A DNA stretch of 64,000 bases, taken from assembly GCA_905250075.1 (NCBI GenBank), contig CAJNOP010000316.1, positions 124,001 through 188,000 of the forward strand, in the 5' to 3' direction. The translations under genes were made by a program, and so were the position numbers. The notes under the pieces are model-generated. The model worked only from the letters and a program-made list of their open reading frames with translations, did no database searches and was not told the DNA's origin. The first letter of the stretch is position 1, and every line of letters starts with the position of its first letter. The stretch comes from Rotaria sp. Silwood1 (lineage: Eukaryota > Rotifera > Eurotatoria > Philodinida > Philodinidae). Below are positions 1 to 12,140 of the stretch, one piece after another.

Positions 1-984
1 AAGAACAGGTATTAATAGAATTCTCTTGTTTTTTTTTTGTTTTTAATGCTTTTTAAATTAAAAAAATGATATAGTTGGATGCACTTGAAACAACATTTGA
101 ACAACATCATTATCCAACAATCGATATGATTGATCATCTTGTTCAACAACTTGATTTACCTACACAAAAAATAACAGTTAGTACTATTTATTTTTAGTTA
201 CAATACGATATATATATATATTATAATTAAGGTTTGGTTTCAAAATCGTCGAGCACGTTTAAAAAAAAATCAATTAAAACTTGATAATCATCAACCATTG
301 GAAAGAGATAATCAACGACAATCTTATAGTGGATTTCATCTAGTATGACAAAACAAAAAGAAGATTTTCATATGATTCATATCATATTTAATTATATTAT
401 TATTTATAAATATTTAAGAATATATCGATAAATGAACTTTTTCTTTAAGCAAATAAACGATTGTTTTTTTTTAATTTGAAATTATTCAAATAATCGTTTA
501 AATAAAGATCATTTATTGAAAATTTTTAAGCTTTATATAATAATAATATTATTAAAAATGAATTTAATCAAATGAAAATCTTTGTTTATTTATTTATAAA
601 AAAAACAACGAAATCTTAATAAATTAATATAGGATGAAGATGGATCATGTGCTTCTTCAACAATTTCTCCAGTGAATCCATATGTTAATGTACCAGTAAA
701 TAATTGTATATCTTCGTCAATGTCATCATCTCCTTGTTATTTTTCAAATAATCATTCAACATTTCACAATTCCATATGGGAAAATTTTCGGTTATTGAAA
801 ATGAATTATTATTTTATCGTAAATCTAAGAATATGTTTCTTTTTCTTTTTTTGTTTACAGTTATCCATATCAATCATCAATTCCTTCTGTTGATAATTTA
901 CCATATAATATAGGTAATTATAATTGTCCATTTGTTTTTCAAAATATGAATTATTATCAACATCAAACAGAATATTATGGTTAA
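1..984 (+). CDS. Homeobox transcription factor, 3' part (5' end outside window)
   Basis: Exons read 1-8 (edge fragment), 75-176, 232-342, 633-790 and 861-984, with GT-AG introns and consistent phases; stop TAA at 982-984. Exons 75-176 and 232 onward encode homeodomain residues from about position 15 to the end: LETTFEQHHYP (helix 1), then a helix 2 region, then helix 3 KITVWFQNRRARLKK. The recognition helix has W48, F49, Q50, N51 and R53, so DNA binding looks intact. The intron at 177-231 falls just before the WFQNRR codons, close to the 46/47 position I recall for PRD-class genes; that subclass is only a guess. The tail after the homeodomain is rich in Ser, Asn and Tyr and has no motif I recognise. 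It would act in the nucleus as a sequence-specific DNA-binding regulator. A poly(A)-signal-like AATAAA lies near 1092. The 5' exons and any paired domain are outside the window. Confidence 0.88.
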
Positions 985-2389
985 TTGGAATTTAGATATT
1001 ATTTATTTATTTATTTATTCTTGTTTATTTCTCTAATTAGTTTTTCTTGAAGTTTTTTTTTTCTATTCTGGTTGTTAATTGATTGAAATACAAATAAAGA
1101 AAAAAAAACAAAAGTTCTTCATATTATATTAATTTTATTGATAAACATATTCACTTATAAGACGAAATAGACCAAACGTCAATAAACTTAGACATGATTA
1201 GTTTTTTGCTGGAGATATATTCGCTCAATTAAAGTTTCACATGTTTTTTCTTTTCTTAATTAAATCTTATATGTCTTTGATAAAGACCTCGTTTTAAATA
1301 ATGCTAATTAACATTTGAAAAAAAAAAGTTCTTATCTAATTTGATGAACATAACAAGGAGTTTATTTAGAGATTTTTTTTTATTTGAACTATCGAATATC
1401 TTATTTATTGTGGGATTACATAACAAGTCCACATGGGTTCAAAAACTCACCAAGAGCTACTACCCGTAGAAAACGATGGTGGATCATTGAAAAGTCGCAT
1501 TTTTTCCTATCAAAGAGAGGACGATCGGAGATGCTGAGTATACGAGCTTGTAGCCCGTGAAAAGTGCTACAAAACTATATATAGGAAAATTCTTTTTACA
1601 AACACTTTCAACTGATACCAAGGCTCACAATGGTCAGTGATTTGACTCGATAGTCGCCTACCAGTAAATCCAGTTTGGTTTCCTGAAAATCTTATGAAAA
1701 TGAGATTTTTTTATATACCATTCGAAGCGCTTCGACTTGCTCTACTACATGGTGTGTTTGGTTTTTTAATTCTGGATAGGTTACCAAACCCGACATCATC
1801 CTTTTAAAAATTCTCAGAACTTTTTGATCCCCCTAGTAAATAGTCGGCTTTTGTATTTCTGTTTTTTTCATCGTCTAGTACATCTAGATGATAAAAAAAA
1901 AAGCAAAACAAAAACTGATCATTTACTATGGGACACCCGTTAGTTGGCATAATCTATATTTTTTTCTGAATGATATCTATTATCGATCGACATTTATGTC
2001 TTTTTTTAAACAATCTGAATGTTTCATATGAACAATTTTATTCTTCTAAAATTCGGTTAAATAAATCTCGTAGATGTTAATACAAAAAAATAAAACCCAT
2101 TGAATTCATGATCATTTGTTCATTTTCATATAAATGTTTATATAGATCACTGAACTGTTACATATACGTATATATATATTGGTTTAATGTTGGTATTTGT
2201 CTAGTCTATGATTGATAGAAGATATTAGAGAGATGCCTATGAATAATTAATAATACTGTGTTTTTCTAGTAAACAGATTCATCATAATCCATTCGATTTT
2301 TTTTTTCGTTTGTACGATTATAAAAAGAAAAACAACATATATATATAGACAGAAAATAAACAACATCCGAGTATGTTTTTGTTTTATTT
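985..2389. other. Intergenic, AT-rich, between convergent homeobox and GPCR genes
   Basis: No coding region supported. It holds the homeobox 3' UTR with an AATAAA near 1092 and a 100-bp hairpin at 1830-1932 (listed separately). The stretch 1425-1800 is slightly less AT-rich and looks like decayed repeat DNA, but I could not define ends. Confidence 0.5.
1830..1932. repeat. Short hairpin / miniature foldback, about 100 bp
   Basis: The left arm begins CCCCTAGTAAATAGTC and the right arm, read on the other strand, begins CCCATAGTAAATGATC. The arms are about 45 bp, pair imperfectly and meet near 1885. It could be a tiny non-autonomous transposon or a hairpin-RNA source; there is no coding content. 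Confidence 0.5.
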
Positions 2390-3868
2390 TTAAAGTTGAC
2401 ATTCAACAGCAGCAGCAGCAGCAACATGTTGTTGATGGTTGTCAAGTTTTATATTCGTTTTGCTCATTGTTAATTTTGATTCTTTATCAGCTGTTAAAGG
2501 ATTTCCATTACGTCTAAATGTTGTTCTTTCAGTTCGAGTTCTTAATCGATTACAACAACTTGATTTAATTGGTTTTACCATAAAACAACCTTTGAAGAAA
2601 ACAAAAAAAGTTAAAATTAAAATAAGAACAATAAAACTCAATATGATATCGGGTGAAAATTACCATATATTAATGGATCTAAAACAGAATTCGATACAGC
2701 AAGCATCATAACAATTAAAAGTGAACGTTCATTATGTGTTGATTGATCAATAATTGATGTATCTATTAAAGTAGTTTTAGCATTTTCATAATCAATTCTA
2801 GCATCAGTTATAAGTATAAAAAAGACAATACAATAATATGGTGTCCAACAGAGAATAAAACAAATAACTAAAATAAAGAGAAGAACATAATTTAGAATCT
2901 TTTTGTTTTTTTTTTTTACCAATAAGAACAGTCAATTTTAATGTTTTGAATTTAGCTCGTGTTATTGTTTTCATATTATGTGAATTAATTTCTTCTTGTA
3001 CTAATGATTGTCCACAATGAGTAGATATTTCACCACTTAAATTTTTTCTACTTGATCTTAATGAACTATTTATTTGATTTGTATCATATCGATTTTTACT
3101 ACTCGTACATTTAACAAATCGAAATGTTCGTCGATCTGATCGTTTATGTAATACATATAATATACGAAAATATGAATAAAAAATTGTTAATAATGGTGCT
3201 ATATAAGCAAATATAGCAACACTAATATTATAAGCTATACGTTTTCCTGGATCAGTTGATAATATATCGCCACACATTTCACGACATAAGACTTCATTTG
3301 TTAATCGTTTAAATATAATTAACTATTTCGAAAAAAACAAAATTTTAAAAAAGAAAAAAAAAATCAAAAATGTAAATCTTACTTGTGGTATACAAGCTAA
3401 AGCTGAAATAAACCATGAACCAACAACAAATAATTTATTTCTTGTATTTGATTGATATACAGTTAAAGGATGTACAATTGATAGATAACGATCAAGTGAT
3501 ATACCAATAATTGTACATGATGATACATAAATTCCTAAACCTTTTAATGCAGCTATTATTTTACATATTTGATCATTATGCCAACGTCCAACAGTATATG
3601 CATAGATTTCACTTGGAATATAAACAAGTGTAAAAAATAAATCAGCAGCACATAAATTTAATAAAAGTATATGATCACGAAAACGACGTCTTGAATAATG
3701 AAATAATTTAAAGAGTACACGTAGATTAGCAGTTAATGCAAGAATAAAGAGAAAAACATAACCAAGAGCTAACCAACGATAAAAAGGTGCATCTGGACCA
3801 CGAGTACCAGATTCAAGACAAGTTGTTTTTAATATAAATGATGAATTGTATGTCATTAAGAAAATCAA
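2390..3868 (-). CDS. Class A (rhodopsin-like) GPCR, GnRH/AKH/corazonin-type candidate
   Basis: Four exons on the minus strand: 3868-3383, 3322-2920, 2867-2664 and 2589-2390, giving 430 residues with all introns GT-AG (60, 52 and 74 nt) and phases consistent. Seven-transmembrane hallmarks are visible: TM1 LALTANLRVLFKL, TM2 LLNLCAADLFFTL with the conserved Asp, an extracellular Cys before TM3 (WHNDQICK), DRYLSIVHPL at the end of TM3, CWTPYY in TM6, and DPLIYG in TM7 followed by a Cys-containing helix 8. The N-terminus is short with an NSS glycosylation site. TM7 has Asp in place of the usual Asn of NPxxY; the DPLIYG form occurs in vertebrate GnRH receptors, and the GIYVSSC stretch in TM3 resembles AKH/corazonin receptors, so a neuropeptide ligand is likely. 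ATG 3856 is an alternative start. The receptor class is firm, the ligand group is inference. Confidence 0.88.
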
Positions 3869-6800
3869 TATAAATATAATATAAATTAAGATTTGTTTTT
3901 CTCATATATCTAAAATTTAACATATAAAATGTCTTTTCTCTTAAGTGATACTATAGATCTTCACCGCCTCTTTTTTTATTCTCTTTCTCTTATTCTCTTC
4001 GAGATAATTTTTTTTTGTGCTATTATTAACAGGAGAAAAAGTAGGTGGTATTCCGGATATATTATATATGATCAATCAGAGAAAATTTTCGAAATAGGAT
4101 ACAGAATTAATCATGATTGACAACATTTCCTAATAGACTATCAATATTTAATAGAAAAATAATACTCATTTATAAAAAAAAAAAAAAAACTTAAGTATGT
4201 TAAATAATAATAAGGAGAAGAGCGACTCAATATTATCGTCTTTCTAATACACTGATTGTTTCCTAAAACATCCGTTTTATTCTTTGTCAAAAGAAATATT
4301 TTTTTCTTACAATTTCTCTTTCTTTCTTGCTTTTTTTAAAATGTTACCATTGACAATGAACAGATCATTAGGCGACGATTCATGAATATTCCATTTTTCT
4401 TGTTCTATTTCAAATATATTACTATGTTTTCAATAGATAACAATGATGATAGTTGAAAAATGCACATGTGAATGATCGTGAAAATCTTAGACATCAAAAG
4501 ACTCTTGAGGAATAGATCCATCAAATAATAATAATAATAAAAAAAGGATGAATAATATAATAAAAGTGATGATGAACAATAATTTATCAAGACATAAAAA
4601 GGGTTATGATAGGATTTAGCTTTTTTTTTTTTCTTCTTTAGTCAAATTTGATGAATTTCAAAAAAGATTTACCTAGGAATAGACACATCATGCAATATGA
4701 GGAAACAAAAAATCTCATCTGTCAAGTATGATTACTCGATATAACTTGTCTCTATAGAATATATTTTCTTTACCGTATATCTTATGTTATTAGTATAGAT
4801 TTATTATTCGATATGTTTTATCATATGACAATATTCAACAGCGCATTACATTTCAGTTAATTATAGGATGATCTAACAAATGTCGAGATGTTCTGCGAAA
4901 GTTAAAAAAAAAAAAACCTTCGGTAATACAAAGTTAATTGGCAAATACAAATTGAAAGAAGCCAATCAATTCGAGCTCAATAACTTCAAGTACTATCTAA
5001 ACATGAATAGACTTCTTAATAAATAATCTATATATATATATATATATATTCATAGTCTTTCTTCCGTTTTTTTGTCAGATGTAATAAAAAGATATTGAAA
5101 TCTCTTAATCATTGGTCATATCGACTTGAATATAATGCTCAAAAAGTGAATAATCAATTTAGATGAAATCTTTTATTGAGCGTTAAAAATTGGAAAAAAA
5201 ATGTGAGATGTAAATGTGTACTAATTTGTTAAAAGATAATAAACGTGCTTAAAGGCACAAGTTTTTTTGTTATAATCTACTAATAGTCTTTTCCACAGAT
5301 GTCGAAGTTAAATAAAGCATGTCATTTCGGTTCGATGCTTTTATTTTTTCATCGAGGAAATAGACATTCGAATTTCTTACAATTGAAGAAATTTTATTTC
5401 ATCATTTCAATAAAAAATTATATTATTATGAAAAACTTAGTTGAAAATATTTCTTATTTTATCTTAATAGAATATATTTATTTTTCATTGAATTATCTTT
5501 TAGAATAATAAATAAATTTTTCATATTTTTAGAAAATTAATTCAATTAATATTATGACTACAATTGAAAATTTAATATAAGGATGTTTTAGTTTTTTTAA
5601 TTTATTATAATAATTATGAAATGAATGAGTATCCAGGACATTTTTCTTTAAAATCAGTAATATCATACTCAATTATTTATTTTCTCATATAAAAACTTTT
5701 TTTTTTATAAATGGAAGCAAGAAAATTTTCTGCTTGAACATGCATACATAATTATAACATGCGCATGAGAATCTAACGGATATGCCCAATGACAGATAAA
5801 AATATGTCGATAAGTAACAAAAAACAAGCCAATAATTTCTAATGATATGAACAAAAGAAAAAAGAAAATATCCTTGAATTAAGTTTTATTTGTTAAATAA
5901 TTAAAAATTGAACATTGTTTTCCTCACTATATAGAATACTGAACTAGAAATGGACTAAATCAACAATATATCGAAAAGAGCAATCACAATTCTCATATGA
6001 AATAATTTATTCGACGATTTAAAAACAAAACATAAATTACTTTCATAGTATATTAAATAGAACATATAGATTGGTTTTATTGGATTCGATTAAGACAATA
6101 TTTAAAAGATTTCATGAACTTTGCAGCAGTACTTAAGGTCACTAGAACTAACCATTAAATCTATTTTATATAGATTTAAACGATATTTGTTAAAAAAACT
6201 GATGCAGTTCGAACGTATCTTGTTTTTAAATATGCTTGATATTTAAATAATACCACTTATTTTAATTTTTCTAATCGACTTCAATGTTATCTTCATCAAT
6301 AGTTTGACATTTTTCATATGTATTTGAATGCATGTATTGCTTCGTATGCATCTAACTGTTTCTGATAGATAGTGTCAAAATGTCTCCAATCTAATCTAGA
6401 CCTGTAATGATGGATAATCAAGTTCATGAGTGGATTATAAATGACTAAGATACCTTTTTATATGTTAGATAAGCAGTGTCTCAATGTTCAAAATTCTGCG
6501 GATATATATTCTTTGAACTGAGAGTATAAAATAAAATCATATTACCTTCGTAGTATTCATTAAATGACTTGTCACTTATAATACAACTTAATTACCTTGA
6601 TGATAATGACGAATAAAGCATCATGCACATACTATCGTTACCATCTGTATATTATTTCTTTCTTTTTTTTTCTATAACTGTTAGTAATTATATATCCGGC
6701 AACGCATAAGATACTTTTTTTAGAACATGAAACTAATCGCAAATAATATTTAATTTTTGCGGAACAATAATGAATAACTATGAGAAAATGCTTACAAAAT

Positions 6801-7881
6801 AGAACACAATAGAACTGATTAAGACGCCGTAGGAAATCTAAAACAGCAAACAAAATAACAAGTTTGTATTGAATAAAAGATACTTGAATGGTAATTTAAG
6901 TAATAATAAATGCACCATATTGAAGTAAATAAGTAGGAGAGAAAAAAAACTACATATGAACTAATATAAAGAATTTCGTTACATATCGACATAAGAGATA
7001 CATAATAGAATAAGTTAAAGATGAGTATCTATATAGATACGAATTAACTTTTGTTTATTGTTCGAAAAATATAATACATATCAACTTATTTTAATAGTCG
7101 TAAAACGAGTTATTTCTATGCAAATGTCTTGTCAATTTATTGTCAACGATGGTTATGAATAATACTAATAGATTGAATATCAATTTTTAAACCAATTATT
7201 AGAAGATTTATTTTTAATATATGTTAAATAAAATTATTTGCCTACAATTTTTCTCTTTGGTCATTAATTTATTTATTTCTTGTACAAATTTTCTAGTCTT
7301 CATAGTAGATAAAACACATATATTTATTTTATCTTTTCACATAAAATACTAATCAAGCGTAATCTTATGTTAAATTTGATGAATAAACAAGAGAAAGAGA
7401 CTTATTTTAGAATAGATATTTGTTTTTCTTTTCAAATAATTCTATTTCTCTAAATAAATGTCATCGTAAGTGAAATGAATCTTTTTTGTCAATGTGACTC
7501 TCTTCTTAGTAGATAATAGATGGTCACATATGTTTGATGTTGAAATTATTCTTTGAAAAAAAAAAACTTAAAGACATTGATTGCTTTATTTGTACAATAA
7601 GTATTTCTCAGAATGTTTTTACATCTACTATTATATGAAATTCAATGTAATCTTCGATGGTATTGATCGATTGTTTATTCAAAAAGATGATTAATATTTT
7701 AATTTATACAAATCTTTGTATTCAAGAGTATTTTGTTTTTGAAGATTTCAAAATTCTAAAACTATTCATAAATAGAACAAAAATTTTATCATTGAAAATA
7801 TCGTCCATGTGCTTTGGAACGTATCGACAAGTCGAAACTTAAGTAAAATTGTGTTTTTGGCATTCTTATTGTGATTAAATA

Positions 7882-7919
7882 GGGTGTGGGTGAAGGGATG
7901 AAATTCACACTCACACCCA
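7882..7919. repeat. Telomere-like foldback (short copy)
   Basis: GGGTGTGGGTG is followed by a spacer and then CACTCACACCCA. The G-rich part comes first and the C-rich part second, so each strand has the same layout. The spacer (GGGATGAAATTCACAC) resembles those of the copies at 8637 and 33038. Confidence 0.75.
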
Positions 7920-8636
7920 ATTATCTTTTGATGATAGTCATAATTACTGAGTGTCGATTTTACAAATCAATACTATTCGAAACAGAAAACAAGTTAAAGA
8001 AATTTTTGATACCATCAGAGAAAACAAAATGAATAATATCATTGTTATTGCTAGTATCTTTTTATTGAAATGAATAAGTAAGAGCTTGATTTTTATCGTA
8101 TCAATCAACATAAAATTTTTCAGATCATGATATTGACCTTTTCCAAATATTACTAGTGCAGAGTTCGATGCTATTTTGCCTTATCCATTACTTCAAAGCA
8201 TGTTAAATTCTACCAATTTCGAAATTGGTGTCTAGCATTCCTAACCATGCATCTTCCTTCTTTATATTTCAATTAATGCAGCGCAACAGTTCAATGTTGA
8301 ACACACCGAACATGATTGGTAGAAAAAGAGATAGAGCAAGATTAAGCCAGTTGATATTAGAGAGTCGACCGCGACGTTGTGGCTGCTGCATCGTCGCGAC
8401 TGGACATTTTCGAAATGGCGACTCGTGATTTTCAGTCTGCATTATATTGTTCGGATACTTATTTGTGCGTGTTAATTATCGAAATACCTATTGTTTATAG
8501 AATGTACTAATCTTATTCAATTCCGACTTTGCTTCATGGAAAGCGATGAGAGTATTGCTGTCTATTAAATTCTAATAAAAGTCATCATTGAGACCATACT
8601 CTCTGCAGAGACTAACAAATCGAGTGTATAGTTATT

Positions 8637-8690
8637 GGTGTGGGTATGGGTGTGGCTGTGGGGAAGAGAAGAAATCTACACTCACACCCA
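8637..8690. repeat. Telomere-like foldback (short copy)
   Basis: A G-rich arm of TGTGGG/TATGGG units, a spacer with GAAGAAATCTACACTC, then CACACCCA. Same order and similar spacer as the copy 750 bp upstream. Confidence 0.75.
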
Positions 8691-8900
8691 GATCCTCTTC
8701 ACGATTTCTTTCTTTTCTTTCTGTCAATAGGCATCATTAGTCGAAAATAATGTTTGTCGTTTGTTGCTCTGTTATCTTTGTATGGATTTCGTCGCAAGCA
8801 TTTTGTAGTGCGTGGTGCGCTTAAGATTTCTTTCGAAGAGTAGTAAAGAAAACATAAGAATAGAGATCAAAGAACTAAAAACATTTTTATTTCCAAGTTT

Positions 8901-8951
8901 GTGGGTGTGGGATATGGGTGTAGATGAGGGGAATACTAACACCCACACCCA
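8901..8951. repeat. Telomere-like foldback (short copy)
   Basis: GTGGGTGTGGGATATGGGTG, then GAGGGGAATACTAAC, then ACCCACACCC. Third member of a local cluster spaced 260-750 bp apart. Confidence 0.75.
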
Positions 8952-9226
8952 ACTTTTCGACCGAGCTCATGTAGTAACATCGATTGTAAATATCGGAGGT
9001 TCATTACACTTCTTCTCTATTGAACAGCATACGATGAGATAAATAACAAGCGACTGAAAATAGAGAATGGACGGAACAGTCTCATCATACAGTCTTCCAT
9101 GGCAACCAAATATTCGACTAGTCTGAGAACAGCTGAAGACAAAAAATTCTTTTCGCTCAATAATCAAAATCAAGTTCATCTCGGTGTTCGTTCAAGGTAA
9201 GAAAGGCTGAATTTGCTCGAAATCGA

Positions 9227-11041
9227 ATGACTTATGAAAATAGTGGTTTGGAACTATTACCCAATGAACTGCTGTTCATGATCATAGCTTATTTGAGCTC
9301 AACAGATCTTGTTCAAGCCTTCTATGGTCTCAACAGTCGTTTGAATTCGACCGTTCTCGAATCGGTTCGTCACTTTTCTATTCCTGAAGATACTTCCGAG
9401 ATGTGGTGTATCGATTATATGTTTAACATAGAAAATGCCATTGAAAAGCTCTCATTCGATGTAAAACTATTATTACCAGTCTTTTCACGTACACACACTT
9501 TGTCCAATCTTCGTTGGGTTGTACTTCGTTGTTCATCGTTTGCAACCATCCAAATGAGTGTCGAATGTTCTTCGGCATTGGCTACCATATTCTCATGTTT
9601 GAAAATACTTCGTCTCTGCAATATTCTGTATCTAGAAGATGACCGTACGTCTTCTTTTCAGAGTGATGACCGAGCACGAGAACAACAGGAACAGGTATGC
9701 ATGTTCGAACACCGTGAAATGTTCGTATTCTTAACAAAGTGACTGTTTAGACAGAAGTGATACCCAATACATTACATTGTCCGGCTATGAAGCACGCACA
9801 TATAGATGTTTGTGCTGAAGAAGATTTGCTTTGTCTCTCTGCTCTTGCTCCCAATTTGACCTCTCTGAGTGTTAAGAGATTCTCCTCGACTTACGATAAT
9901 TCGAATTTCAATTTTATCTTGCCTCTAATTCCACAATTCCCGTGTTTAACTCAGTTGCATATTGCCTCTGATGAGGAAGATGTAGTCAATATCCATTCTC
10001 TCAATCGACTGATTAGTTATTATTAAACGTCTCTCGAACAATTGTCATTGAGAATTCATTGGTCTAATGGATTCGATGGACGTCATCTGCCGAGAATCCT
10101 TGAACCATGTCCACAGCTCAGAAAACTTTCCTTTGCTGCTAAAGAGGAAGATGATGCACTCGATGTAGTCGATCAATTACGCCAATTTCAAAGTGACTGG
10201 TGGTTGGATGATCGGCGACCACCAGTGTTAATCTTCCGAGACGATAGTGCGATCTGTATCGCCTCTATGCCTTGTGTTTTCCCGATTAAATGGCGTTTTC
10301 CGAGTGATCGCCAAGCCTGGAGATTGAACCGAAAGCAACTCGATTCACCATTCATTCGCTTCACAAAAGTGGAATCATATGAGATTTCTAACAGCGATGA
10401 TCAACCAATCACTCTCGATCTTATCCATTTTATTGGTCCTGTCTTCTGTGCACTAGGTCAAGTAATGGGTTGTGACCATTCCGAATTCGACTCACCGGAC
10501 ACAATTCTGATGAAGGTTAGTAGAAGTTCTGATATCATCTTCCATCGTGATCAATAAAGAAAAATGAGATTCGCTCGCTTTCCATGTCTTCAGTAATTTC
10601 CGTCAATTGATTCTTCGAAAACTTGATTTCCCATCGACCCTCTGCCGTGCTCTTAGCCTCGAAATATGATGATATCTATTTTTCTTCTAGATACTGAGCA
10701 CAAAAACAACAATAACTCCTCTGCTGACCAAAGTGAAAACTCTGAAATTCTGCTCCTCGTATCTCGGTAGGTTAACGGCGATCACCTTGATTACTTGGCT
10801 TCGATTGGCTCCGAATGTGAAAGAATTAGACTTTGAATTCATGAGCACTCATGCTAAATACAAGTTAGCACAAGAATTGAACACTCATGTCACATCAGAT
10901 GAGTGTTTGAGATCGATTCTGAATGCCATTACTGAAGTACAGCTTGGTCATCCTCGGAATTCATTTTCGTACAAAATAATATCGACTTTAGCCGATGAAT
11001 TCGCCGAAGTCTTCCATCGAGCCATCATCTCTCTTGACTAA
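9227..11041 (+). pseudogene. Bdelloid-type F-box family gene with an in-frame stop
   Basis: Exons 9227-9694, 9751-10515 and 10691-11041 join in phase 0 across introns of 56 and 175 nt. The first 45 residues are an F-box: LELLPNELLFMIIAYLSSTDL followed by AFYGLNSRLN, a phrase I associate with a very large bdelloid F-box family. The rest reads as LRR-like blocks (repeated SLxxLxL patterns), expected to pick substrates for an SCF ubiquitin ligase. Exon 2 contains TAA at 10024-10026, inside an otherwise continuous frame (SYY, stop, TSLEQLSLRIHW). After the terminal TAA at 11039-11041, another frame still shows family-like sequence (LNLENVSFSVVQHDNVEMIL near 11060) followed by further stops, so the 3' end also looks decayed. 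It is most likely a recent pseudogene; a sequencing error at the stop or a functional short N-terminal F-box product are alternatives. Confidence 0.8.
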
Positions 11042-12140
11042 TTACCTTCGTATCTTTTCTAAATCTTGAAAATGTTTCTTTCTCTGTTGTTCAACATGAT
11101 AATGTAGAAATGATACTGGAATGACTTCTTCGTTTCTTTCCCTGATACCATCCGGCTGGTGTCCTTTGGTCGTATAGTAAAGAGACATGGTCTGATTTCA
11201 AAGAATATTTCAGATGAAATGCCGAGTTTATTCTCCTTAGAATTGAAACAACTTGTTGAGAATGCGAAGAAAAAAAAGACTCACTCCTTCTTTACTTCAT
11301 CTAAAACTCGCTTCAGTATGAATCACATTTGGCATGAGAGATTGAAGAAATATTGGCTATCGATGCATATTTTGATGGATAAATCACTGTTCATCGTATT
11401 TCTACAGTCTCGTTTTCTTGCTAATCTGTTCTGCATTTCCCAATATCTTCTGATGAATCCAATGGTTCACTCGAAGTCAAACATCAATAATGATTTGGCA
11501 AATAAACCTCACAAACTTGACCATGAAAAGAATGCTGTGAGAGATCCGAGTCACTCGATTTGTTCTCCGATGAAGAGTGGGTGGGTGTCGGTATGGTGAG
11601 AGTATGTGGGTGGGTATGACTGTGTCTTCCATTTCTTCGCACCCCACATCCACCCACACATAGCCACAGTCATACTCACCAGCCAACACTCACACTAACA
11701 CTCCACACATCATCCACACCTACACCCATACCCACACCCACTTGCATACCCACACCCAGTGTTTACCAGTGGCTGTTAACTAGGACTCTATTAGTTTTTT
11801 CAGATCTGCACTGATATTTGTTTGCAAAGAGAAAATATCGTAAGCGCTCATGAAACCATGAAGCATTAAATGGATTGGCAGCGAAAATCCTCAAATCTAC
11901 TAAATCGGTGATTCATCAGCGTATCACAAGAATTGAATCATGCCGTATCTGATGGAAATCTCTGAGGATTAGCATCCATTATTAGTTAATTTGTTTTTTC
12001 ATTATGGTATCAATGTCATAACCTCGCCTAATCCTTATTTTAACATAAAGTCTATAATTATTCTAGTTACGTTCATTTATTTCTTCGCGTGCAAAAAGTT
12101 TTAACAGCGATGAAAGATGATTTCGATGGTTGTCTCACAT
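11042..12140. other. Decayed F-box tail and telomere-like block
   Basis: 11042-11200 holds broken remains of the F-box gene's 3' end. 11159-11599 has an open frame of 146 codons with no recognisable domain, probably non-coding. A telomere-like foldback sits at 11577-11758. 11760-12140 shows nothing I can name. Confidence 0.5.
11577..11758. repeat. Telomere-like foldback (medium copy)
   Basis: The G-rich arm is GTGGGTGGGTGTCGG and GTATGTGGGTGGGTATGAC, the spacer is TGTCTTCCATTTCTTCGC, and the long C-rich arm is built of CACCCACA, CATACCCACA and CACACTCA variants up to 11758. The C arm is longer than the G arm and is interrupted by CACACTAACACTCCAC. Confidence 0.8.

Larger units (their letters stand above)
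3869..9226. other. Long gene-poor stretch with three short telomere-like foldbacks
   Basis: No coding region supported; reading frames here are short, low-complexity and lack domain features or splice continuity. Simple TA tracts occur (for example 5028-5050). Three related telomere-like foldbacks lie at 7882-7919, 8637-8690 and 8901-8951. From about 8150 base composition becomes less AT-rich, which may mark the 5' region of the F-box locus or decayed coding DNA; I cannot name it. Confidence 0.5.

Noticed and set aside
11159-11599. 146-codon plus-strand frame
   Set aside because: No domain, overlaps F-box decay and the telomere-like block; probably chance.
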